DNA from: an uncultured Phascolarctobacterium sp.
GTDB lineage: Bacteria > Bacillota > Negativicutes > Acidaminococcales > Acidaminococcaceae
Direction: 5' to 3'
Assembly: GCA_905207485.1 (NCBI GenBank)
Contig: CAJLLL010000045.1
Span: 1 to 16,050, forward strand
DNA length: 16,050 bases
Shown: in pieces, positions 5,361 through 12,725 of the stretch
Layout: each line of letters starts with the position of its first letter
Position numbering within the stretch: position 1 is the first letter of the stretch
Made by a program: the position numbers and the translations under genes
Notes under the pieces: generated by a model
The model's database searches: none
Seen by the model: only the letters and a program-made list of their open reading frames with translations
Told to the model about the DNA's origin: nothing

Positions 5361-6617
5361 CTATTTCATAAAACCTTGATAGTGGCGCATGAGCACGAGA
5401 GATTCAATCTGCTTCATGGTATCAAGCGCAACACCAACAACGATTAACAGTGCGGTACCGCCAAAATAAATGCCTTCAATACCGGTCATCCAGCCGATAA
5501 CGTTAGGCATCAGCGCAATCAGCGAAAGGAAAATTGCACCGGCAAGAGTAATTCTGGTCATAATTTTATCCAGATAATCGCTGGTCGGTTTACCAGGGCG
5601 TAAGCCGGGAATAAAGCCGCCGTATTTTTTGAGATTGTCAGCCACATCATTAATATTAATGCTTACAGCAGTATAGAAATATGTGAAGAACAAAATCATT
5701 AATACATACAAAGTAGTTTGCAGCGGGGAACCCCACGCAAACCAGCCTGCAACGGTTTTAATCCATGCAATATCCACAAATTGCCCGATAGTTACCGGGA
5801 ACATTAAAATGGAAGATGCGAAGATGATAGGAATTACGCCGGCCTGATTAACTTTCAGCGGAATATAACTGGAATGACCGCCGTACATTTTACGGCCAAC
5901 CACGCGTTTAGCGTACTGTACCGGTACTTTACGGATTCCCTGCGTAATTGCAATTACAAAGACGATCATAGCAACTGCAATAACAGCGAATAAAAGTACA
6001 TTTAAAGCATTGATTGTTCCGGCCTGCAAATACTGGTAAATTACGTTGAGCCCATCAGGAATCCTCGAAACGATACCTGCAAAGATAATCAGCGAAATGC
6101 CGTTGCCGACACCTTTTGCTGTAATCTGCTCACCAATCCACATTAAAAATACAGTACCGGCAGTTAAGGTAATAGCAATTAAAAGAATCGAGAAAATGCC
6201 CGGGTCATTAATTGCCATCCTTAAACCGTAAGCCATACCCAATGCCTGGATAAAACCAAGTACAACCGTACCATATCTGGTAACTTTTGTTAACTTCTTC
6301 TGTCCTTCAACACCTTCTTTGCCCCACTGTTCCAGTGTAGGAACAACGACTTTAAGAAGCTGGAGGATAATAGAAGCATTGATGTATGGGGTAATACTCA
6401 TCGCAAAAACAGAAAATTTGCTCAAGGCACCGCCAGAAAACATATCAAGCAAGCCCAGCAGATTACCGCTGTTAAACAGCTGCTCAATCATGCTTGCGTT
6501 AACGCCAGGAACAGGGATATGTGTTCCAGCCCTGAAAACTACGAACATAGCAAGGGTAAAAAGTATTTTACGCCTCAGTTCAGATACTTGAGAAAGATTT
6601 GCGAGGGCTGACAACAC
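5361..6617 (-). CDS. secY: Preprotein translocase subunit SecY
   Basis: SecY is the pore-forming subunit of the SecYEG translocon in the cytoplasmic membrane, exporting or inserting proteins with SecA or ribosomes. The 418 residues show the expected pattern of about ten membrane segments. The start of the family is recognised by FRAGTHIPVPGV (28-39). The plug region lies at about 56-70, followed by SITPYINASIILQLL. Cytosolic loops contain VPVQYAKR (231-238) and GFIPGLRPGKPT, the segments contacted by SecA or the ribosome. The start is GTG at 6617, with GAGGTG seven bases upstream inside the end of rplO and only one base after its stop, so coupled translation is likely. The stop is TAG. Confidence 0.99.
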   Translation of the reverse strand: MLSALANLSQVSELRRKILFTLAMFVVFRAGTHIPVPGVNASMIEQLFNSGNLLGLLDMFSGGALSKFSVFAMSITPYINASIILQLLKVVVPTLEQWGKEGVEGQKKLTKVTRYGTVVLGFIQALGMAYGLRMAINDPGIFSILLIAITLTAGTVFLMWIGEQITAKGVGNGISLIIFAGIVSRIPDGLNVIYQYLQAGTINALNVLLFAVIAVAMIVFVIAITQGIRKVPVQYAKRVVGRKMYGGHSSYIPLKVNQAGVIPIIFASSILMFPVTIGQFVDIAWIKTVAGWFAWGSPLQTTLYVLMILFFTYFYTAVSININDVADNLKKYGGFIPGLRPGKPTSDYLDKIMTRITLAGAIFLSLIALMPNVIGWMTGIEGIYFGGTALLIVVGVALDTMKQIESLVLMRHYQGFMK

Positions 6618-6618
6618 T

Positions 6619-7059
6619 TTAAATCACCTCTACTTTGCCGCCGGCTGCAATAATTTTTTCTTCAGCGGTTTTGCTGAAGCCCATAGCCTGAACGGTAAGT
6701 TTTTTGGTAAGCTCACCGTTGCCGAGAATACGAACGCCGTCACGAACGTTTTTAATCATACCGCATTCAATCAGCATTACAGGTTCAACTACTGTGCCGT
6801 CTTCAAAGCAATTAAGGCTGCCAACATTGATTTCAACATAATCGGAGCCGAATCTATTATAGAAACCACGTTTCGGGAAACGCAGATATAAAGGTCTTTG
6901 ACCACCTTCAAAGCCAGGGCGTTTTACACCGCCGGAACGGGATTTCTGACCCTTCTGGCCTTTGCCGGATGTTTTACCAAGACCGGAACCCAAACCACGG
7001 CCAACGCGTACATGCTTGGTTTTGGAACCCGGTGCAGGTGATAATTCATGCAGATTCAT
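6619..7059 (-). CDS. rplO: 50S ribosomal protein L15
   Basis: L15 (uL15) is a late-assembly 50S protein with a long basic N-terminal extension. Starting at ATG 7059 gives MNLHELSPAPGSKTKHVRVG and 146 residues, matching the B. subtilis length as I know it. An upstream in-frame GTG (7068) lies inside the ribosome site GAGGAGGTG and cannot be the start. The glycine/lysine-rich segment GRGLGSGLGKTSGKGQKGQK and GGVKRPGFEGGQRPLYLRFP are typical, as is the C-terminal AAGGKVEVI. It is 18 bases after rpmD and one base before secY. Confidence 0.98.
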   Translation of the reverse strand: MNLHELSPAPGSKTKHVRVGRGLGSGLGKTSGKGQKGQKSRSGGVKRPGFEGGQRPLYLRFPKRGFYNRFGSDYVEINVGSLNCFEDGTVVEPVMLIECGMIKNVRDGVRILGNGELTKKLTVQAMGFSKTAEEKIIAAGGKVEVI

Positions 7060-7077
7060 CTGTTGCACCTCCTCGCA

Positions 7078-7263
7078 TTAAGCTTCAACGATTTCAACCT
7101 TCACAAGGTGTCTTACTTTGTGAAGCATACCGCGGATTGCCGGGGTATCGTCTTTTATTGCAGTAGAATTAATTTTTCCTAAGCCCAAAGCTTTTACGGT
7201 CATGCGCTGGTCTTGCGGATAACCGATAAGGCTGCGGGTCAGCGTAACTTTAAGTTGTTGCAT
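7078..7263 (-). CDS. rpmD: 50S ribosomal protein L30
   Basis: L30 (uL30) is a 61-residue 50S protein, normal for bacteria. Signatures are LKVTLTRSLIGYPQDQRMTV near the N-terminus and a conserved HKVRHLVKVEIVE C-terminus. The MQQLKVTLTRS start is backed by AAGGAGG at 7-8 bases. Placement between rpsE and rplO is standard. Confidence 0.98.
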   Translation of the reverse strand: MQQLKVTLTRSLIGYPQDQRMTVKALGLGKINSTAIKDDTPAIRGMLHKVRHLVKVEIVEA

Positions 7264-7275
7264 CGAGCTTCCTCC

Positions 7276-7776
7276 TTAGCCAAAAATTTCTTGAACGGTT
7301 TTGCCGCGGAGAGCAGCAACCGTTTCAGCACTCTTTAAGGAACGAAGACCTTCAATGGTTGCACGAACTACGTTATTCGGGTTATTGGAACCCTGGCATT
7401 TGGTAAGGATGTCACGCACGCCAGCCAGTTCGAGTACGGCACGTACAGGGCCGCCAGCGATAACGCCGGTACCTTCTGCAGCCGGTTTTAAAAATACGCG
7501 GCCTGCGCCAAACTCACCGATGCATTCATGCGGAATGGTTGTACCAACCAAAGCAACGTTAATCAAATTCTTTTTAGCGTCTTCTACACCCTTGCGAATA
7601 GCTTCGGGAACTTCTGCCGCTTTGCCAAGGCCCATGCCTACATGGCCGTTTTCGTCACCTACCACAACAAGTGCAGAGAAGGAGAAACGGCGTCCGCCTT
7701 TAACAACCTTTGCAACACGGTTGATGAACACGACTTTCTCTTTCAAGTCGCTTTCTTCATTTCTGAAATTAGCCAC
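7276..7776 (-). CDS. rpsE: 30S ribosomal protein S5
   Basis: S5 (uS5, 166 residues) lies at the mRNA entry tunnel with S3 and S4, contributes to helicase activity, and affects decoding accuracy. The N-terminal double-stranded-RNA-binding-like domain shows VVFINRVAKVVKGGRRFSFS and GHVGMGLGKAAEVPEAIRKG. The C-terminal domain has LKPAAEGTGVIAGGPVRAVLE and GSNNPNNVVRATIEGL. The VVKGGRR loop (about residues 22-28) is where spectinomycin resistance changes occur in other bacteria; it reads as wild type here. The start is GTG (7776), with AAGGAGG 8 bases away. It follows rplR by 17 bases. Confidence 0.98.
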   Translation of the reverse strand: MANFRNEESDLKEKVVFINRVAKVVKGGRRFSFSALVVVGDENGHVGMGLGKAAEVPEAIRKGVEDAKKNLINVALVGTTIPHECIGEFGAGRVFLKPAAEGTGVIAGGPVRAVLELAGVRDILTKCQGSNNPNNVVRATIEGLRSLKSAETVAALRGKTVQEIFG

Positions 7777-7793
7777 TATTATTCCTCCTTCTT

Positions 7794-8156
7794 TTAGAAT
7801 TGCAGTCCAGCTTCACGGGCTGCATCTGCAAGAGCTGCTACACGGCCGGTGTAAAGATAACCACCGCGGTCAAATACTACTTCTTTAATACCTTTTTCCA
7901 AAGCCCTTTCGGCAATGGCTTTGCCAATTTCCCTTGCAGCTTCTACGTTGCCGCCGTTATTGGCTTTTCTATCTTTTTCAACAGTGCTGGCAGAAACGAG
8001 GGTTTCGCCAGTTTCGTCGTTAATAACCTGAGCGTAAATGTTTGCCAGAGAACGGTATACGTTCAGACGCGGTCTTTCAGCAGTGCCGAAAATGTATTGA
8101 CGGGCACGCAGATGGCGTTTCTGGCGTTTCGCGTTTTTATCAACTTTGTTAAGCAA
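7794..8156 (-). CDS. rplR: 50S ribosomal protein L18
   Basis: L18 (uL18) binds 5S rRNA with L5 and L25 and brings it to the central protuberance. I choose TTG at 8156 as the start, giving 120 residues, the same as the B. subtilis protein as I recall it. GGGAG then lies 8 bases upstream. An in-frame GTG at 8165 would add three residues but overlaps the ribosome site and cannot work with it. Conserved blocks are GTAERPRLNVYRSLANIYAQ, STVEKDRKA, and the C-terminal VVFDRGGYLYTGRVAALADA ending AREAGLQF. Because the start is TTG, automatic calls may choose the wrong codon. Confidence 0.96.
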   Translation of the reverse strand: MLNKVDKNAKRQKRHLRARQYIFGTAERPRLNVYRSLANIYAQVINDETGETLVSASTVEKDRKANNGGNVEAAREIGKAIAERALEKGIKEVVFDRGGYLYTGRVAALADAAREAGLQF

Positions 8157-8181
8157 GAGTTTCACTCCCTTCCTTTAGAAA

Positions 8182-8730
8182 TTACTTCTTGCCTTTAGCG
8201 CCTGCTTTACCAATCTTACGGCGGATACGTTCGCCTTCATAATGGATGCCTTTGCCTTTATAAGGTTCAGGCGGACGCAAAGTGCGGATTTCTGCTGCAA
8301 CTGCGCCAACTTTTTCTTTATCAGCGCCGCTTACAACGATTTTGTTAGGAGCCGGAACCTCAAAGGTAATACCAGCAGGCGGCTCTTTTACTACGGGATG
8401 GGAAAAACCAAGGGTGAAGTTGATGTTGTTACCCTGTTTTGCTGCACGGTAACCTACGCCGGTAATTTCCAGAGATTTGGAAAATCCTTCGGTTACGCCT
8501 ACAACCATATTATTGATGAGAGTACGGGAAAGACCGTGCATGGAGCGATGTTCTTTATCATCGCTCGGACGTTCAACGGTGATAACGCCGTTCTCCATGG
8601 TAAGTTTCATATCTTTGTTAATTTGGCGGGAAAGTTCGCCTTTAGGCCCTTTAACGGTAACGAAGTTGTTTTCAATGGTAACAGTTACGTTAGCGGGCAC
8701 GGTAATTGGATGCTTACCAATTCTAGACAC
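8182..8730 (-). CDS. rplF: 50S ribosomal protein L6
   Basis: L6 (uL6, 182 residues) has two related alpha/beta domains and sits near the factor-binding site and sarcin-ricin loop. The N-terminus MSRIGKHPITVP, the linking KGPKGELSR segment and the C-terminal PPEPYKGKGIHYEGERIRRK are family signatures, with the C-terminal lysine-rich KAGAKGKK tail. The start is GTG (8730), nine bases after GGAGG. It lies between rpsH and rplR. Confidence 0.98.
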   Translation of the reverse strand: MSRIGKHPITVPANVTVTIENNFVTVKGPKGELSRQINKDMKLTMENGVITVERPSDDKEHRSMHGLSRTLINNMVVGVTEGFSKSLEITGVGYRAAKQGNNINFTLGFSHPVVKEPPAGITFEVPAPNKIVVSGADKEKVGAVAAEIRTLRPPEPYKGKGIHYEGERIRRKIGKAGAKGKK

Positions 8731-8756
8731 TTATGAGCACCTCCTATCTTTCAGTA

Positions 8757-9155
8757 TTACCATACATATGCAAGCACTTCGCCGCCGAGGCCAGCTTTAC
8801 GTGCTGCTTTATCAGTCATAAGGCCTTGGGAAGTAGAGATTACTGCAATGCCAAGACCTCCGAGAACTCTGGGCAGTTGGTCTTTTTGAGAATATACTCT
8901 CAGACCAGGTTTGGAAATACGTTTAATGCCGGAAATAACTTTCTCTTTGTTGGCACCATATTTCAGGCTGACGCGGATAACGTTTTGTTTATTATCAGCA
9001 ACTACTTCAAAATCTTTTATAAAACCTTCGTTCTTTAAAATCTCAGCAATAGCAACTTTGATTTTAGAGCACGGGATTTCAACTTTATCGTGATGAACCG
9101 AATTTGCGTTACGAATACGGGTAAGCATATCGGCAATCGGGTCAGTCATTACCAT
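8757..9155 (-). CDS. rpsH: 30S ribosomal protein S8
   Basis: S8 (uS8, 132 residues) binds the central domain of 16S rRNA early in 30S assembly; in E. coli it also represses the spc operon. The start MVMTDPIADMLTRIRNAN is the same form as in B. subtilis. AAGGAGGG is 9-10 bases from the first ATG and too far from the second, so I keep the first. The C-terminal STSQGLMTDKAARKAGLGGE and VLAYVW are the usual RNA-binding end. I could not identify an S8-binding repressor stem near rplE. Confidence 0.98.
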   Translation of the reverse strand: MVMTDPIADMLTRIRNANSVHHDKVEIPCSKIKVAIAEILKNEGFIKDFEVVADNKQNVIRVSLKYGANKEKVISGIKRISKPGLRVYSQKDQLPRVLGGLGIAVISTSQGLMTDKAARKAGLGGEVLAYVW

Positions 9156-9186
9156 ACTTTAATACCCTCCTTCCTAAAATGCTGTC

Positions 9187-9372
9187 TTACCAGCTTGCTT
9201 TGGTAACTCCCGGAATAGCGCCCTGATAGCTGTATTCACGGAAGCAGATACGGCAGATGCCAAATTTACGCATATAACCATGGGGTCTGCCGCAAATTTT
9301 GCAGCGGTTGTAACGGCGTACTTTAAATTTCGGCTCTTTATTCCACTTTTCAATCAAGGCTTTCTTAGCCAA
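9187..9372 (-). CDS. rpsN: 30S ribosomal protein S14, type Z (zinc)
   Basis: This is the short 61-residue zinc form of S14 (uS14) found in Firmicutes and many other bacteria; it lies in the 30S head near S3 and S10. Four cysteines form the zinc site: C24, C27, C40 and C43 in CKICGRPHGYMRKFGICRIC. The C-terminus FREYSYQGAIPGVTKASW is standard. The start is TTG (9372), decoded as methionine in MAKKALIEKW, with AGGAGGG 7 bases upstream. It sits between rplE and rpsH. Confidence 0.98.
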   Translation of the reverse strand: MAKKALIEKWNKEPKFKVRRYNRCKICGRPHGYMRKFGICRICFREYSYQGAIPGVTKASW

Positions 9373-9388
9373 AGTATTCCCTCCTAAC

Positions 9389-9934
9389 TTATGCGCTGAA
9401 CGGCATTCCGAGGATTCTCAGCAATTCTCTTGCTTCCTCATCAGTCTTAGCGGTCGTAACAATGATGATATCCATTCCGCGTACTTTATCAATCTTGTCG
9501 TAGTCAATTTCCGGGAAAATCAATTGTTCTTTCAAACCAAGTGCATAGTTGCCGCGGCCGTCGAATGCAGTCGGGCTAACACCGCGGAAGTCACGTACAC
9601 GAGGCAGTGCGATGTTCATCAGTTTGTCGAGGAAGTAGTACATGCGGTCGCCGCGGAGAGTTACTTTAGCGCCGATAGGCATGCCCTGACGCAGTTTAAA
9701 AGCTGCGATGGATTTTTTAGCTTTGGTAATAACCGGTTTCTGACCAGCAATTAAAGTAAGGTCTGCAACTGCAGATTCCAAAGCTTTGCTGTTGCCAACT
9801 GCTTCGCCAACGCCCATATTGATGACAACTTTCTCGATTTTAGGAATTTCCATAACGTTTTTATAGTTAAATTTGTCCATCAGGCCCTTAACGGCTTCAG
9901 ACGAATATTTTTCTTGCAATCTTGTTTTTGCCAT
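9389..9934 (-). CDS. rplE: 50S ribosomal protein L5
   Basis: L5 (uL5, 181 residues) binds 5S rRNA and contacts P-site tRNA and S13 across the subunit interface. Conserved parts are PKIEKVVINMGVGEAVGN, TLIAGQKPVITKAKKSIAAF, LPRVRDFRGVSPTAFDGRGN and FPEIDYDKIDKVRGMDI. The ATG at 9934 has GGAGG about 10 bases upstream. It is 24 bases after rplX. Confidence 0.98.
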   Translation of the reverse strand: MAKTRLQEKYSSEAVKGLMDKFNYKNVMEIPKIEKVVINMGVGEAVGNSKALESAVADLTLIAGQKPVITKAKKSIAAFKLRQGMPIGAKVTLRGDRMYYFLDKLMNIALPRVRDFRGVSPTAFDGRGNYALGLKEQLIFPEIDYDKIDKVRGMDIIIVTTAKTDEEARELLRILGMPFSA

Positions 9935-9958
9935 TCAAACATTTCCTCCTTTCCCGGA

Positions 9959-10285
9959 TTATTTATCTATTACTTCGCCACATTTTTTGCAAGCTCTTAC
10001 AAAGCTGCCGGAAACTTCAACTTTTTTAATACGGGTCGGTTTCTGGCAATGCGGGCAAACGAGCATTACTTTTGCGGAAGGCATCGGAGCCTCTTTAACG
10101 ATAATGCCGCCCTGCGGGTTGGTCTGAGTCGGTTTAGTGTGACGTTTTACTTTATTTACGCCTTCAACGACAACTTTGGATTTTTTAGGCATAGCCAGGA
10201 TAATTTTTCCTTCTTTGCCTTTGTCCTTACCGGACAGTACCAGAACTTTGTCGCCTTTTTTGACGTGCATTTTTACAGCTGTCAT
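9959..10285 (-). CDS. rplX: 50S ribosomal protein L24, with C-terminal zinc-ribbon cysteines
   Basis: L24 (uL24, 108 residues) initiates 50S assembly and sits near the peptide tunnel exit. The KOW motif is KKGDKVLVLSGKDKGKEGKI (9-28), followed by VEGVNKVKRHTKPTQTNPQG. The C-terminus has four cysteines, C77, C80, C99 and C102, in two CxxC pairs, the zinc-ribbon-like tail common in Gram-positive L24. I use the ATG at 10285, with AAGGAGG nine bases away; an internal ATG at 10270 is too distant. Confidence 0.98.
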   Translation of the reverse strand: MTAVKMHVKKGDKVLVLSGKDKGKEGKIILAMPKKSKVVVEGVNKVKRHTKPTQTNPQGGIIVKEAPMPSAKVMLVCPHCQKPTRIKKVEVSGSFVRACKKCGEVIDK

Positions 10286-10320
10286 TCAGGTACACCTCCT
10301 TATGTGCTCAATCAGATTTC

Positions 10321-10689
10321 TTACAGCACTTCAGGTGCCAGAGAAATGATTTTCATAAAGTCTTTTTCACGGAGTTCGCGGGCAACAGGCCCGAAGATGC
10401 GGGTTCCGCGCGGAGTTTTGTCGTCTTTGATTACAACTGCCGCATTTTCGTCGAAGCGGATGTAAGAACCATCCGGACGGCGGACACCCTTAGCTGAACG
10501 AACAACAACTGCCTTTACAACGTCACCTTTTTTTACAACGCCACCGGGTGATGCATCTTTTACAGCACACACGATTACGTCGCCAATATTAGCATATTTA
10601 CGGTAGGAACCGCCCAATACGCGGATGCACATAACTTTCTTAGCGCCGGTGTTATCACCAACATTAAGAATAGTCTGTTGTTGGATCAT
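10321..10689 (-). CDS. rplN: 50S ribosomal protein L14
   Basis: L14 (uL14, 122 residues) bridges the subunits near the factor-binding region and binds the silencing factor RsfS in other bacteria. I start it at ATG 10689 (MIQQQTILNVGDNTGAKK), giving the standard length. An upstream in-frame ATG (10713) would add MIGKGGKT, but that stretch contains the GGGAGG ribosome site. The blocks RVLGGSYRKYANIGDVIV and VRRPDGSYIRFDENAAVVI and the C-terminal ISLAPEVL are typical. It opens the spc block, with the largest spacing (42 bases) since the S10-block start region. Confidence 0.98.
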   Translation of the reverse strand: MIQQQTILNVGDNTGAKKVMCIRVLGGSYRKYANIGDVIVCAVKDASPGGVVKKGDVVKAVVVRSAKGVRRPDGSYIRFDENAAVVIKDDKTPRGTRIFGPVARELREKDFMKIISLAPEVL

Positions 10690-10731
10690 GGTTTTACCTC
10701 CCTTGCCAATCAATAAAATCGGCAGAATTCA

Positions 10732-10992
10732 TTATTTTGCACGCTCTAAAATTTCAATAACACGCCAGCATTTATCTTTGGACAACGGGCGGGTCTGCAT
10801 AATTTGGACAGTATCGCCAACATGCGCTTCGTTATTTTCATCATGAGCTTTGAATTTGATAGTATGTTGAACACCTTTTTTGTAAAGCGGATGTTGTACA
10901 AAACGATCAACAGCAACAACAACAGTTTTCTGCATTTTGTCGCTTACTACTTTACCAATACGGGTAACACGCGAATTTCTTTCAACGGTCAC
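10732..10992 (-). CDS. rpsQ: 30S ribosomal protein S17
   Basis: S17 (uS17) is an OB-fold 30S protein that binds 16S rRNA early. The best start is GTG 10992, giving MTVERNSRVTRIGKVVSDKM and 86 residues, the usual size. AAGGAGG is then 8 bases upstream. An in-frame ATG at 11013 has no ribosome site of its own, and the AAGGAGG would be coding sequence (KKEE), so I reject it. Conserved blocks are VVSDKMQKTVVVAVDR, KFKAHDENN and MQTRPLSKDKCWRVIEILE. It follows rpmC by 34 bases. Confidence 0.95.
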   Translation of the reverse strand: MTVERNSRVTRIGKVVSDKMQKTVVVAVDRFVQHPLYKKGVQHTIKFKAHDENNEAHVGDTVQIMQTRPLSKDKCWRVIEILERAK

Positions 10993-11026
10993 AACTGTTT
11001 CCTCCTTCTTCATACTTCAAACACAC

Positions 11027-11221
11027 TCAGGCGTTTAATTCACGCTGGCGCTGAATGGTTTTGATACGGGCAATGGACTTTTTGATTTCGTGAATTTTCA
11101 TCGGGTTTTCACATTGTCCGGTTGCCATTTGAAAACGCAGGTTGAAGAGTTCTTCTTTTAAACCTGCCAGCTTGTTGTCTAATTCAGCAGCAGACATTTC
11201 ACGGATTTCTGCGGTTTTCAT
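11027..11221 (-). CDS. rpmC: 50S ribosomal protein L29
   Basis: L29 (uL29, 64 residues) is a helical hairpin near the tunnel exit and a contact for trigger factor and SRP. EELFNLRFQMATGQCENPMK and IKKSIARIKTIQRQRELNA are characteristic. Its ATG shares one base with the rplP TAA (TAATG), and a G-rich GGTGG site lies inside the end of rplP, so its translation probably depends on rplP. The stop is TGA. Confidence 0.98.
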   Translation of the reverse strand: MKTAEIREMSAAELDNKLAGLKEELFNLRFQMATGQCENPMKIHEIKKSIARIKTIQRQRELNA

Positions 11222-11673
11222 TAAGCTTCACCACCCTTTTCCTGTGCGGCAGCTTCAGCTTCTTGCTGTGCGCGGGTCACAAATTTTGTCTTAATCGGCA
11301 GTTTGTGGCTAGCAAGACGCATAGCTTCTTTAGCGATTTCTTCGGATACACCGTTCATTTCAAACATTACACGGCCGGGTTTAACAACTGCTACCCAGTA
11401 TTCCGGGGAGCCTTTACCACTACCCATACGGGTTTCAGCCGGTTTAGCGGTAATCGGTTTGTCAGGGAAAATCTGAATCCATACCTGACCGCCACGTTTA
11501 ATGTAACGGGTCATAGCAATACGGGCTGCTTCAATCTGACGGTTGGTAATCCATGCCGGTTCAAGTGCAACCAGGCCATAATCACCATGAGCAATTTTAT
11601 TGCCGCGCATTGCACGTCCGGTCATACGACCTCTGTGCTGTTTACGATGTTTAACTCTCTTCGGTAATAACAT
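11221..11673 (-). CDS. rplP: 50S ribosomal protein L16
   Basis: L16 (uL16) helps form the A-site tRNA pocket and joins late in 50S assembly. MLLPKRVKHRKQHRGRMTG and HGDYGLVALEPAWITNRQIE are standard, as are RGGQVWIQIFPDKPITAKPA and GKGSPEYWVAVVKPG. At 150 residues it is about 6-13 longer than common bacterial L16. The extra length is an Ala/Glu/Gln-rich C-terminal tail from about residue 136. It begins four bases after rpsC, with GGAGG overlapping the rpsC end, and its stop overlaps rpmC. Confidence 0.98.
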   Translation of the reverse strand: MLLPKRVKHRKQHRGRMTGRAMRGNKIAHGDYGLVALEPAWITNRQIEAARIAMTRYIKRGGQVWIQIFPDKPITAKPAETRMGSGKGSPEYWVAVVKPGRVMFEMNGVSEEIAKEAMRLASHKLPIKTKFVTRAQQEAEAAAQEKGGEA

Positions 11674-11677
11674 TAAC

Positions 11678-12346
11678 TTATGCCTCCTTCGTCGGAGCAG
11701 CTTTTGCTACTTCTTTACTTTCAGGAAGGACTTCACCTTTATAAATCCATACTTTTACGCCGATACGGCCGTAAGTGGTATGTGCTTCTGCAGTGCCATA
11801 GTCGATATCAGCACGCAGGGTATGCAGAGGAATGCTTCCTTCGCGGTAGCTTTCGCTGCGGGCAATTTCTGCACCGCCAAGACGGCCGCCAACCTGTACT
11901 TTAATGCCTTTAGCGCCCATACGCATGGTACGGCCTACGCACTGTTTCATAGCGCGGCGGAAAGCGATACGGCGTTCGAGCTGAGAAGCAATGTTTTCTG
12001 CAACAAGGGTTGCGTCCATATCCGGGGTTTTAACCTCAACGATATTGATGTCGATTACGCTGTCAGTCATTTTTTTCAAATCGTTTTTCAACAATTCGAT
12101 GTTGCTGCCCTGACGGCCGATTACCATACCGGGTTTAGCGGTGTGGATAGAAATGCGTGCTCTGTTGGAAGCGCGTTCAATTTCTACTTTGGAAATACCG
12201 GATAAGAACAGTTTGTCTTTTATAAATTCACGGATTTTAATATCTTCTAACAGGAATTTTTCATAGTCTCTGTCGGCATACCATTTGGAATCCCAACCTT
12301 TAATGATGCCCACACGAAGACCATGCGGATTAACTTTTTGACCCAC
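11678..12346 (-). CDS. rpsC: 30S ribosomal protein S3
   Basis: S3 (uS3, 222 residues) forms part of the mRNA entry site and has helicase activity with S4 and S5. The N-terminal part carries MGQKVNPHGLRVGIIKGWDS and a type-2 KH domain with the GxxG loop G77-R-Q-G80 after KPGMVI. The C-terminal domain has RRAMKQCVGRTMRMGAKGIK and GRLGGAEIARSESYREGSIP. The start is GTG (12346), 8 bases after AAGGAGGG. It lies 26 bases after rplV. Confidence 0.98.
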   Translation of the reverse strand: MGQKVNPHGLRVGIIKGWDSKWYADRDYEKFLLEDIKIREFIKDKLFLSGISKVEIERASNRARISIHTAKPGMVIGRQGSNIELLKNDLKKMTDSVIDINIVEVKTPDMDATLVAENIASQLERRIAFRRAMKQCVGRTMRMGAKGIKVQVGGRLGGAEIARSESYREGSIPLHTLRADIDYGTAEAHTTYGRIGVKVWIYKGEVLPESKEVAKAAPTKEA

Positions 12347-12372
12347 TATCGTTTCCCTCCTTCTTCGGGATA

Positions 12373-12705
12373 TTATTTTTCTTTAACTGCTACGGTAACG
12401 TGGCTGGAGCGTTTCAAAATTTTGAACGCTTGTCCGCGGGAACGCGGATGAATTCTTTTCATGGTAGGACCTTGATCCACAAAGCAGGTGGAAACTACCA
12501 GGTCGTCTACGTTCATGTCGAAATTATGCTCTGCATTAGCTACTGCGCTGCGCAGTACTTTTTCGATTACCTCAGACCCAACTTTCGGGGTATGTTTGAG
12601 GATCGCGAATGCTTCACCCACGGATTTGCCGCGGATAAGGTTAATCACGATGCGCAGTTTGCGCGGCGCGATACGAACATATTTTGCAACAGCTTTTGCT
12701 TCCAT
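12373..12705 (-). CDS. rplV: 50S ribosomal protein L22
   Basis: L22 (uL22, 110 residues) extends a beta hairpin into the peptide exit tunnel, the macrolide-contact region. Conserved segments are VRIAPRKLRIVINLIRGKS, EHNFDMNVDDLVVSTCFVDQ and GPTMKRIHPRSRGQAF. The ribosome site is a G-rich AAAGGGGG rather than AGGAGG, and lies 7-8 bases before the ATG. It sits between rpsS and rpsC. Confidence 0.98.
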   Translation of the reverse strand: MEAKAVAKYVRIAPRKLRIVINLIRGKSVGEAFAILKHTPKVGSEVIEKVLRSAVANAEHNFDMNVDDLVVSTCFVDQGPTMKRIHPRSRGQAFKILKRSSHVTVAVKEK

Positions 12706-12725
12706 GCTATCTGCCCCCTTTCCCC

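Noticed and set aside
7301..7888. Plus-strand frame of 195 codons opposite rpsE and rplR
   Set aside because: It crosses two unrelated minus-strand genes, has no Shine-Dalgarno, and contains Pro/Ser/Thr-rich text typical of antisense codon bias.
11600..12205. Plus-strand frame of 201 codons opposite rpsC and rplP
   Set aside because: It is a shadow of S3/L16 coding sequence without a start signal, and no protein family is recognisable.
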